Origin: Victivallales bacterium | GTDB taxonomy: Bacteria > Verrucomicrobiota > Lentisphaeria > Oligosphaerales > Lenti-02 | Direction: 5' to 3' | Assembly: GCA_018648945.1 (NCBI GenBank) | Contig: JABGQJ010000152.1 | Coordinates: forward strand, 667 to 13,108 | Length of the DNA stretch: 12,442 bases | The notes under the pieces: model-generated | The model's input: only the letters and a program-made list of their open reading frames with translations | Databases searched by the model: none | What the model was told of the DNA's origin: nothing | Shown here: positions 1-6,651 of the stretch, in pieces | Position numbering within the stretch: the first letter of the stretch is position 1 | Layout of the letters: every line of letters starts with the position of its first letter | Translations under genes and position numbers: made by a program

Positions 1-2
1 CG

Positions 3-941
3 GCCTGGATTCGCCCCGAGCGCCTGCCCAAGGGCCCCAAAGATGCCGCCATGGTCCTGGCCAGCGGCCCGATGCACTGGAACAGCCCCTATTGTCTGAG
101 CATCCGGGACAAGCGCTTCAGCGTCAATCTCAACGATGCGCAGACCGGCAAACGCCACATGATCTCCTGGCGCCCGCCGGGCGACGGGCTGGAGATGCCC
201 GGTGGCCTACCCGACATTCTGTCCGGTTCGGGCGACATCATCTACCTGCGTGAGCTCACCTTTGACCGCAAGACACTCCTGCCGCGCGAACCCGGAGGAC
301 GGCATCTCTTTGCCTCCGATGGATTTGTCAGCGACTCCTGGTGGCACCGCGCCTACTGGATCTACGGCACCGAGTTCCGCTCCGGTGCGCCGGGTTGGTA
401 CCTGTCGGGGCGCAAATTCCCCGCCGGGAAGATTCTCGCCATGGATGCCGACACCGTCTACGGCTACGGCATGAAGCCCGACAATTATCGTTGGACCACG
501 GCCCTTTCCTACCAACTGTTTGCGGCCCCGAGGGATGCGGGCTCCGCCCCCATCATCGACCGAAGGGGCATTCGCCGACCGGGGGCGCTTCCTGCCACAA
601 AGTTCGCCCGCACCTGGGATCGGGATCTGCCCATCCATGCTCGCGCCATGGTCGTGACCAACGACGCCCTATTCGTCGCCGGAGCACCCGTTCTCATGGA
701 CGAGCAGAAGGTATACAGCCAGCTACACGCGGGAGGCGAGGCCCCGCCCCAGTTGCTCGCTGCCGAAGCCGCATTCCTGGGCCAGAAGGGCGGCACCCTC
801 ATCGCCGTCAAGCCCGAAGATGGCACGACGACCAGGGAGATCCCCCTCCCCTCCCCACCGGTCTTCGATGGCCTGATCGCCGCCCAGCAACGCCTCTATC
901 TCGCCGCCATGGATGGCACTGTCACCTGCTTCGGACCGTAG
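3..941 (+). CDS. PQQ-like beta-propeller repeat protein, C-terminal part (5' end outside window)
   Basis: The frame is open from the left edge of the window through the first internal ATG (position 51) to a TAG at 939-941, so this is the 3' part of a longer gene; about 312 residues are visible. The sequence has propeller-blade features: repeated short beta runs ending in phrases such as DIIYLREL, GKILAMDADTVYGYG, GGTLIAVKPEDG and LYLAAMDGTVTCFGP. The last is a typical final blade of the PQQ-like/outer-membrane assembly propeller family. A Trp/Tyr-rich block (SWWHRAYWIYG, GAPGWYLSGRKFPAGK) is common in large planctomycete and verrucomicrobial propeller proteins of this type. Such proteins are usually exported and many have no known enzyme activity; I see nothing here that proves PQQ binding. 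It is convergent with the minus-strand operon and ends 14 bp before it. The family call is by recognition, not by search. Confidence 0.8.
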   Translation, partial: AWIRPERLPKGPKDAAMVLASGPMHWNSPYCLSIRDKRFSVNLNDAQTGKRHMISWRPPGDGLEMPGGLPDILSGSGDIIYLRELTFDRKTLLPREPGGRHLFASDGFVSDSWWHRAYWIYGTEFRSGAPGWYLSGRKFPAGKILAMDADTVYGYGMKPDNYRWTTALSYQLFAAPRDAGSAPIIDRRGIRRPGALPATKFARTWDRDLPIHARAMVVTNDALFVAGAPVLMDEQKVYSQLHAGGEAPPQLLAAEAAFLGQKGGTLIAVKPEDGTTTREIPLPSPPVFDGLIAAQQRLYLAAMDGTVTCFGP

Positions 942-955
942 CCAACCCCAGCCTG

Positions 956-2689
956 TCAGGGATTGCTTGGCGTCCCGGCGAGGCGCATGGCCTTCGGGAC
1001 AGTCGGCAGGCGGAAAGCGCAGGTGCCATCGGGGTGGTACTGGATGTAGCTGCACACCTCGTAGAACACGTAGCCGCTGAAGCGGGGATCGTCCCGGATA
1101 GCGTCCACATCGCGCAGGATGCGGTCGGCCTCCTGGTCGCGGATGTAGCGATTGAAGTGGATGGGGATGCCCTTCTTCAGACACGCGGCGGCAATCCGGT
1201 CGGTGGGTTCATCCTGGAGGATGTCATCGAAGGACAGACCATAGTGGCGGAAGACCACCTCGTCGGGCAACCCAAGGTCGAGCCAACGCTGCCACTGCAT
1301 CTCCATATTGGCGGGATAGGCCAGCAGACGCCGGGGCGGCGGGTCCGGGCGGAGCGCGTCCAGCTCGAAGTTCAGGCGCATCTCCCTCCCTCGACCTGCG
1401 ATGCGCTCCTTAGCTCTCCCAAGAAACTCCGTGTAGGCATCGCCACGGACCTTCGCGATCTGAGCCAGCGTGGGGTGGGCCGGGTCGGCGAGACGGTCGA
1501 GAACGGCCTGGTTGAAGCCGTATTCGGCGGGGAAATCGGTGTGGGTGCTGTGGTTCTCGATGCGGAGCTCGATGCCATCGGCCCCGTCGTCGAGCATCTG
1601 TTCGACCCGGTCAAGCCAGTACTCCTGGACTTGGGGTTCGGTCTCGCAAGGGGCACCAAGGTGCGGGGAACGGCCGCGAGTGAAGGCGATCAACCCATCG
1701 CGTCCGGAGGCATTTGGGTCATCCAGCGTGCAGGTCCGAAGACCATAGCCGGTGTCGAACATCAGGCCCCAGTGCCGGAAATCGGCGCGGTCCGCGTTGT
1801 AGATGGGTTTGCCATTGGCAAAGCAGCCTGGAATCTCCCGCCCATTCCGGTCATACATGCGCAGGATACGGGTAGAGGCGTTGGCGAAGTCACTCTTGCC
1901 GTTGGCGAAGTCGGTAGTGACCAAGATGTAGCGGTCGGTCAGGTTCAGACCCTTGAGGGTCAGGACCCGAATGCGATCCCCCGCACGGGTGACAGTGCCT
2001 CGGGAAAGGGTGTGGGCATCGCTCTCAGCGGTCTCGAACGATTCACTCAGCCCGAACTCCACCGGGAGTTGCTGGTACCGGTAATTGTCCGGACTGCTCC
2101 AGATCTGTAGATTCTCGCGCTGGATCCGGGTTGGCCCGTCGTCGGACTTGAAGAGCTTGATGGCACCGACCGGCTCGTCCCGATTCGGCTCCGGAAAGGC
2201 GCAGCTGCGGTGCTGGATGCAGTACTGCGGATTGGCGGCCACAAAGGGGTCGGCCCACGCGACCTTGCCGCCGATTCGGTCGAAAATCCCGCTATCCCTG
2301 GCCTCCGGCGAGCCCTCGGGGAAGACCTGATCCACCGCCATCTCATAGGGTTTGAAGTAGCCGAAGATGCGCAGCCCTTCAGCATGGGCGGCCCCGACCG
2401 CTCGGGCAAAGGCATTCCCCAAGTGCTGGTACGTGCGATGCGCGTTGGACGTCGCGGGCAGCAGCGGGCCGCCCTGATCATCGGCGTAGTGCGCCCAGCT
2501 CAGCGTCGTCACCCCAGCTCGCGCCAAGAGCCCCACGAGGCTGGACAGGTGGTCGACCGTGATGGGGAAATCGCAACCCGACGCCTCGTCCACAAAGTCG
2601 CACAGCGCCCCCACATGCAGTGCGTGAGGGCGAGCCGAAGGGGATTGGGTGGCCTGGACAGGGAGGGGCATGGCATCGTCCTGGTTCAT
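956..2689 (-). CDS. TIM-barrel glycoside-hydrolase-like protein, cytoplasmic, function unknown
   Basis: A 577-aa product. I prefer the ATG at 2687-2689 (MNQDDAMPL) over the longer in-frame start at 2740, because it follows an AGAGG Shine-Dalgarno-like stretch and does not run into the preceding gene. No signal peptide or membrane segment is visible, unlike its upstream neighbours. The N-terminal half shows a barrel-like rhythm: FPITVDHLSSLVGLLARAGV, then LRIFGYFKPYEM. Around residues 370-385 lies DGIELRIENHSTHTD, with acidic residues placed like catalytic or ligand residues at strand ends of glycosidase barrels. Near residue 460 there is an aromatic-rich MEMQWQRWLDLGLP, and near the end a GYVFYEVCSYIQY strand. 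This resembles uncharacterised GH-like TIM-barrel families of Planctomycetota/Lentisphaerota. The middle (about 170-320) looks beta-rich and could be an inserted domain. It starts 28 bp after the HEAT/TPR gene, so it may be the last gene of the operon. Substrate is unknown. Confidence 0.7.
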   Translation of the reverse strand: MNQDDAMPLPVQATQSPSARPHALHVGALCDFVDEASGCDFPITVDHLSSLVGLLARAGVTTLSWAHYADDQGGPLLPATSNAHRTYQHLGNAFARAVGAAHAEGLRIFGYFKPYEMAVDQVFPEGSPEARDSGIFDRIGGKVAWADPFVAANPQYCIQHRSCAFPEPNRDEPVGAIKLFKSDDGPTRIQRENLQIWSSPDNYRYQQLPVEFGLSESFETAESDAHTLSRGTVTRAGDRIRVLTLKGLNLTDRYILVTTDFANGKSDFANASTRILRMYDRNGREIPGCFANGKPIYNADRADFRHWGLMFDTGYGLRTCTLDDPNASGRDGLIAFTRGRSPHLGAPCETEPQVQEYWLDRVEQMLDDGADGIELRIENHSTHTDFPAEYGFNQAVLDRLADPAHPTLAQIAKVRGDAYTEFLGRAKERIAGRGREMRLNFELDALRPDPPPRRLLAYPANMEMQWQRWLDLGLPDEVVFRHYGLSFDDILQDEPTDRIAAACLKKGIPIHFNRYIRDQEADRILRDVDAIRDDPRFSGYVFYEVCSYIQYHPDGTCAFRLPTVPKAMRLAGTPSNP

Positions 2690-2717
2690 GCTTGGTCGCC
2701 TCTCGTTGGGAAGGGCG

Positions 2718-4070
2718 TCATTTGGGACGGGGGGCGGCATGGCCGTCGGTCTCCGCCTTGGCTTGGGCCCGGAGTTCCAGAATCGTCTTTCGGATCCGCT
2801 CTCTGGCCTGATCCTGGCTCAGGCCTTTCCCGTTCACGGTCATCAGAATCGCGCCCTCCATCCGGTCCAAGCCTGCCTGGTACAGGTCCGCAGCTTCCGC
2901 GTAGTCGCCGCGCTCCTTGCAGATCACCGCCAGTCGGAAACAGGCATTGCTGGCGTAGACATCCTTCGACTCGCCGTCGCCCAGGAGCTTCCGCCATACC
3001 TCCTCTGCGCGCGAATCGTGGCCTTTCCCCATCTGCTCGGCCAGCGAGTAGAGATCTCCGGGCTTCGTCAGCTTGGTCAGGACCACCTGCCATTCGGCGG
3101 CGGCCCCCTGCTGGTCGCCGAGGGAAGCCAGGATCCGGCAACGCTGGTAGCGGAGCTTGGCCGACTCCGCTTTGGCGAGGAGCTTCACCGCCGCCTTCGG
3201 GAATTCCTCGCGGACAAGAAAATCGGCGAGGAACGCGAAGTCCCCTTCCTTCAGTCCCTCGGGCACGCCCTGTTCCACGAGTGGGGCAAACCGTTCTGCC
3301 TCCCCGGACGCATCCGCCAGATGCGCCAGCAGCAGGAATTGCGCGCGGTCTGGCCGACGCTTCCCGAGCCACCCCCAGATCTCCGCCGCATTGCCACCGG
3401 GCCGCACCGCCAGCAGTGTACCCGCAACGAGCTCCCCATCGTTCGGCCAGCGTTGCAATGCGCGCAACCCGACGGTTGCCGCCAGCTCGTGCCGCCACAG
3501 CAGGTTGAGAATCTCGACGACCTTGCGGTTCTCTGCCTGGCCAAGTTCCGGGCTCTGAGCCACGAGCAGCCCGAGCACCCCTTCCTCGCCATTCGATTGC
3601 CTCGCCAGATCTTCGGCGCCCCGCTTGGACAACATGATCTTGACCAGCTTCCCGGCAAGAGCATGGGCTGCGTCGTCTTTCTCTTCGAGCAAGGCGGCTA
3701 CCACGCCCATCGCATGCCCGCCACATGTATCCACGAAGGCGTTCAACGACGGTGCTTTCCCCGCCCGCTGCTCCGCCAGCAGACTCGTAAACTGCGATAA
3801 CAGCTCTCCTTCGATGCCCCAGCGGACAGCAGCCCAGATTCGCTTCGCCCTAGACCTCACCTCCGGATCAGTGCTCGACAACGCCTTGCGCACGGCGTCT
3901 CGCGCCCCTCCCTTTAGACGGAGGAGCTCCTTCTCCGCCCGCTCCCGCACCTCATGCTTGGGCGAACCCAGATCGCGCACCCAATCGGCAGCCGTAGGCC
4001 CCCCCTGCCCCCCTAACACTAGGGATGTGCCCAGAAAGCAGGCCGAGACGATGGCGAGCTGCCTGTTCAT
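2718..4070 (-). CDS. Exported HEAT/TPR-repeat protein
   Basis: A 450-aa product starting at the ATG at 4068-4070, which overlaps the TGA of the upstream gene by 4 bp (ATGA), a classic coupled start; a longer in-frame start at 4304 would lie deep inside that gene. Residues 1 to about 21 (MNRQLAIVSACFLGTSLVLG) form a signal peptide without a lipobox Cys. Residues about 27-82 are HEAT-like helices (WVRDLGSPKHEVRERAEKEL, then ALSSTDPEVRSRAKRIW), a pattern common in exported planctomycete repeat proteins. The rest is all-helical, and a clear TPR unit lies near residues 370-400 (FRLAVICKERGDYAEAADLY). A charged helix closes the protein. These repeats normally mediate protein-protein contacts, so a periplasmic adaptor for the other exported operon products is a reasonable inference. 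No catalytic motif was seen. Confidence 0.8.
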   Translation of the reverse strand: MNRQLAIVSACFLGTSLVLGGQGGPTAADWVRDLGSPKHEVRERAEKELLRLKGGARDAVRKALSSTDPEVRSRAKRIWAAVRWGIEGELLSQFTSLLAEQRAGKAPSLNAFVDTCGGHAMGVVAALLEEKDDAAHALAGKLVKIMLSKRGAEDLARQSNGEEGVLGLLVAQSPELGQAENRKVVEILNLLWRHELAATVGLRALQRWPNDGELVAGTLLAVRPGGNAAEIWGWLGKRRPDRAQFLLLAHLADASGEAERFAPLVEQGVPEGLKEGDFAFLADFLVREEFPKAAVKLLAKAESAKLRYQRCRILASLGDQQGAAAEWQVVLTKLTKPGDLYSLAEQMGKGHDSRAEEVWRKLLGDGESKDVYASNACFRLAVICKERGDYAEAADLYQAGLDRMEGAILMTVNGKGLSQDQARERIRKTILELRAQAKAETDGHAAPRPK

Positions 4071-4816
4071 CGCTGCTGCCACTCCGCAGCCAGCTTCTTG
4101 CTCACAGCGCGGTAACAGTTCTCCAAGCGGTCCAGCAGTTTTCCGTGGGCAAGCCCGTAGGCATGCTCGAAGGGCTTTCCTTGCGGGTCGCTGCCCGCGA
4201 TCACAACGTCCTGCACCTCGTCCAGGCAGTCCAGCGCAATGCCCTTGCGGAACTCGTCCATCGTCAACTCGCGCTCGCCCATGCGAAGCGACAGATTCTT
4301 GCACAGACCGTAGTCCCGAATGGCGGGCACGCGCAGTTCGTAGTCGGCGGAACGCAGGCTCAGCAGGAGCGCATCGCCTCCCGTCACAGGCACGGCGAAC
4401 AGCGCCAGCTGGTCTCGCTGGCGCAGCATAAGCAGCAGAGGCATCCGGCGCTCCTTGAATTCGACCGGCACAGTACTGACGATGCTCTCCCGCATCATCA
4501 CCTGCACCTTCTGGATCACCGCATCGTAGGCGACGCTAAGGAGCGGTTTGGGCGGCGCGAAGGACAGGGTCACTCCCAAAGGCTGGGTGCGCATGGTGGC
4601 ATCGGCCTGCGTCTGGAGAAACGCGCCGACCGCGGCGCCATCCAGAACGAACCGGACCTTCCCGGGAAGCTGCACGCTGCGACCAGCCTTGCCCACCCGC
4701 AGCGTGAGAAAGGCGGAGTTGGACGCCTCCACCGTCTCCCGCTTGGGCTCCTGCCCCCTAACCCGCCCCGCCAGCAAAGCCAGCAGAGAGAGGGCGAGCC
4801 TACCAGTCCTCATCAT
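4067..4816 (-). CDS. Exported protein of unknown family (X); donor of the chimera's N-terminus
   Basis: A 249-aa product from tandem ATG codons at 4811-4816, preceded by GGGAG and AAAGG ribosome-binding-like sequences. The start lies inside the end of the upstream gene (17 bp overlap) and the stop overlaps the next start by 4 bp. Residues 1 to about 22 (MMRTGRLALSLLALLAGRVR) are a signal peptide. The mature part is beta-rich at first (LTLRVGKAGRSVQLPGKVRF), continues through alternating strands (SVAYDAVIQKVQVMM, LALFAVPVTGGDALLLSLRS), and ends in helices (FRKGIALDCLDEVQDVVI, LLDRLENCYRAVSKKL). I do not recognise the family. It may be a periplasmic binding or accessory protein. Its first 70 residues are repeated, nearly unchanged, in the chimeric gene at 6271-6651. 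One breakpoint of the tandem duplication lies within it at about 4613. Confidence 0.75.
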   Translation of the reverse strand: MMRTGRLALSLLALLAGRVRGQEPKRETVEASNSAFLTLRVGKAGRSVQLPGKVRFVLDGAAVGAFLQTQADATMRTQPLGVTLSFAPPKPLLSVAYDAVIQKVQVMMRESIVSTVPVEFKERRMPLLLMLRQRDQLALFAVPVTGGDALLLSLRSADYELRVPAIRDYGLCKNLSLRMGERELTMDEFRKGIALDCLDEVQDVVIAGSDPQGKPFEHAYGLAHGKLLDRLENCYRAVSKKLAAEWQQR

Positions 4817-6441
4817 CACCTTTCTTCGCTCCCTGCCGCTCGCTGTAGATATTCGTCTGGAGCCGCCCGAACCCACCGATCTTGAACTCCGCCTTGCCAA
4901 AGTTCTCGCTCTCGCCCTTCAGCACCCCTTCCTGCAAGCCAGCCAGCCCGATGGTCACGCTGCCGCCCTCCCGGAAGATCCCTCGCACATCGCCCGCGTT
5001 CCGGCGAGCCCGTTCCCGGTTGTCCTCGCGAAAGACCACCAACGCCACTCGCGCCAGCGGAATCTTCAATTCCGCGTAGGGACTCTTCACGGTCATTTTG
5101 CCATCTTTGATGCCAAGCAGCTCACCGCTCACCTTGTCCCCGTTGGCAAACTGGATCTGGTCCTCCTTGCCACCGGGTTCCTCATCACCATCGCCCCCCC
5201 CTGAGACGATCTTCCCATCCCAGGGAAGCACCTGGATATTGTGGATGCGGTGCTGGTAGCGGCGGGTATAGAACACGATCCCCGTGCCTGCCTCATCAAT
5301 TCCCACGGGGTCGGTCCACTGCCGAACCAGAGCGCCGTCGATCAGGATCGCCACGGTCTTCGCCTTCCGGTCCACGCAGACCGATATCCGGGCCTTCTGC
5401 CTGCCGGCCAGAACTGGGGCCTGGTGATTCCCCAGGCCGTTCGAAGAATTCTTGCTGCGGCGGTTGAGGCTCACGTAGGTGTTCCGAATTCCCAACTGAT
5501 AGCCAGGGCCATTGTAGGTGTCAAGTCTGTTGGTGAAGAGCCCCATGGTCAGGTACACTTGCCCCTTCCAGGCAAGGTCGAACTCGATCTGCGCCCGGTC
5601 CGGCAGTTTTACGTCCCGGCCCAGACTGCCACTGTTGTTCTTCGCGTAGAGAGCCCCTTTCTTGAACTCCCAGGCCTCCGAACTGTTGCCCTTGGTCCAC
5701 TCCTCCAGACTGTTCGGCCCGCTGTAGTAGACACTGGCGACGGGCCTCGACGGGCGCATGCTGGCCAGCATCTGGCTCTTCAGCGTCAACTGCCCAGCAT
5801 AGACGGTATCCAGAAGCATCGTCGATGCATCCATCGACACAATCTTCCCCCGCAGGGTATCGCCGTTGGTCAGCCCCAGGGTCACCTGGCCCGCCACGGC
5901 GCGCAACGGAGCCGCCGTACGCAGGTCCACGCCCATCACGTTCTCCGCGGCGAAGCGGATGCTCCCCTTCACATCCTCATGCTGCCACACCAGCTCCTCG
6001 GGGGAGAGCGACTCCAGCGTGCCAAACAGCGCGTCCCCGTTCAGGAACTCAAGACGGTCTGGCCTCTGTTCCGCAGCCTTGCCCTGCTCCCCGGTTTCCG
6101 TCCGGTCCTCCGGCTCAGGGACCGCGATCACCTTCGGCTTGTCGGCCTTGCCTGCGGCGGCGCCGCCGAAGATATCATCCAGGTCCAGCTGCGCGAAGCA
6201 AACATGCGCCATAGTCAGCGCCAGGGCAGTGGCAAGAAGCGTCCGCATGGTAGGATGTCTCCTCATTCTCTCAGCGTTCACAGATAGGTAGGAACCGATC
6301 ATTCAGGGCCAGCGACAGAAGCGATGCCGAGGTACGGAAGGTGGCACCATTGTTGCCATTCATGGACCCGTCGGCCTGCTGTGACTGCTTGAGACGTTTC
6401 ACATTCCGCCCGTTCCATTCGCGCCAGTAGGCAATGTCCGC
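4613..6441 (-). repeat. Tandem duplication, copy 2 (about 1829 bp)
   Basis: This unit holds the P-derived end of the chimera, the 22-bp spacer, all of A2, and the first part of X. It is 3 bp shorter than copy 1, explained by A2 being one codon shorter than A1. By hand count the P-derived section (6271-6441 against 8103-8273) is about 86-87% identical, and a 270-bp sample at the A 3' end is about 89% identical. The duplication is therefore not recent, but all reading frames are kept. Confidence 0.85.
4800..6248 (-). CDS. Exported jelly-roll/NGD-repeat protein, paralogue A2
   Basis: A 482-aa product. The start at 6246-6248 (MRTLLATALALTMAHVCFAQ) is chosen over in-frame ATGs at 6266 and 6302, because the paralogue A1 has Thr instead of Met at the position matching 6266; a GAGGAG lies 10 nt upstream. 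Residues 1-20 are a signal peptide. Residues 66-110 and 124-165 are two beta motifs of the form NGDxLxGxL...V..R. Residues about 172-345 look like a concanavalin/LamG- or DUF1080-like jelly roll (YYSGPNSLEEW, KLPDRAQIEFDLAWKGQ, KTVAILIDGALVRQW, HRIHNIQVLPWDG). Residues about 347-362 are a Gly/acidic linker. Two further NGD-like motifs follow at 366-407 and 424-468. It probably binds a ligand or surface partner; no catalytic residues were recognised. It differs from A1 at about 79 positions by hand count (about 84% identical). It arose by the tandem duplication described at 4613-8273. Confidence 0.85.
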   Translation of the reverse strand: MRTLLATALALTMAHVCFAQLDLDDIFGGAAAGKADKPKVIAVPEPEDRTETGEQGKAAEQRPDRLEFLNGDALFGTLESLSPEELVWQHEDVKGSIRFAAENVMGVDLRTAAPLRAVAGQVTLGLTNGDTLRGKIVSMDASTMLLDTVYAGQLTLKSQMLASMRPSRPVASVYYSGPNSLEEWTKGNSSEAWEFKKGALYAKNNSGSLGRDVKLPDRAQIEFDLAWKGQVYLTMGLFTNRLDTYNGPGYQLGIRNTYVSLNRRSKNSSNGLGNHQAPVLAGRQKARISVCVDRKAKTVAILIDGALVRQWTDPVGIDEAGTGIVFYTRRYQHRIHNIQVLPWDGKIVSGGGDGDEEPGGKEDQIQFANGDKVSGELLGIKDGKMTVKSPYAELKIPLARVALVVFREDNRERARRNAGDVRGIFREGGSVTIGLAGLQEGVLKGESENFGKAEFKIGGFGRLQTNIYSERQGAKKGDDEDW

Positions 6442-6651
6442 CTGGAGAAACGCGCCGACCGCGTCGCCATCCAGAACGAACCGGACCTTCCCGGGAAGCT
6501 GCACGCTGCGACCAGCCTTGCCCACCCGCAGCGTGAGGAGGGCGGAGTTGGACGCCTCCACCGTCTCCCGCTTGGGCTCCTGCCCCGGAACCCGCGCCGC
6601 CAGCACAGCCAGCAGCAGAAGGGCGAGTCTACCAGTCCTCCTCGTCATCAT
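6271..6651 (-). CDS. Chimeric gene: N-terminus of X fused to C-terminus of the toroid protein P
   Basis: A 126-aa product from tandem ATGs at 6646-6651, 23 bp inside the end of A1 and behind a GGGAG. Residues 1-70 match the start of X (signal peptide, EPKRETVEASNSA, LTLRVGKAGRSVQLPGKVRF, then GAFLQ). From residue 71 the protein is instead the last 56 residues of P (DIAYWREWNGRNVKRLKQSQ, QADGSMNGNNGATF, LLSLALNDRFLPICER). The switch occurs at a codon boundary in the CTCCAG|GCGGAC context, in frame, at the junction of the tandem duplication. Two P residues are changed near the end (Cys to Arg and Tyr to Cys, plus Tyr to Asp). The product should be exported, but it holds only one helical repeat and so cannot form the toroid alone. 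It may be a functional new gene, a binding partner of P or A proteins, or a decaying by-product that happens to stay open. Existence of the ORF is certain; function is unknown. Confidence 0.75.
   Translation of the reverse strand: MMTRRTGRLALLLLAVLAARVPGQEPKRETVEASNSALLTLRVGKAGRSVQLPGKVRFVLDGDAVGAFLQADIAYWREWNGRNVKRLKQSQQADGSMNGNNGATFRTSASLLSLALNDRFLPICER

Noticed and set aside
941..971. Possible bidirectional terminator between the convergent genes
   Set aside because: GCCAA and TTGGC can pair, but the stem is interrupted by an unpaired bulge and there is no T-run on either side.
341..2110. Long + strand open frame (589 codons) opposite the TIM-barrel gene
   Set aside because: It starts inside the propeller gene in another frame and mirrors the minus-strand gene; its composition is what antisense of GC-rich coding DNA gives, and it has no domain character.
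6271..6651. Reading the chimera as a simple pseudogene fragment of P
   Set aside because: It has its own start, ribosome-binding sequence, signal peptide and intact frame across the fusion, so a coding call with uncertain function is fairer than pseudogene.
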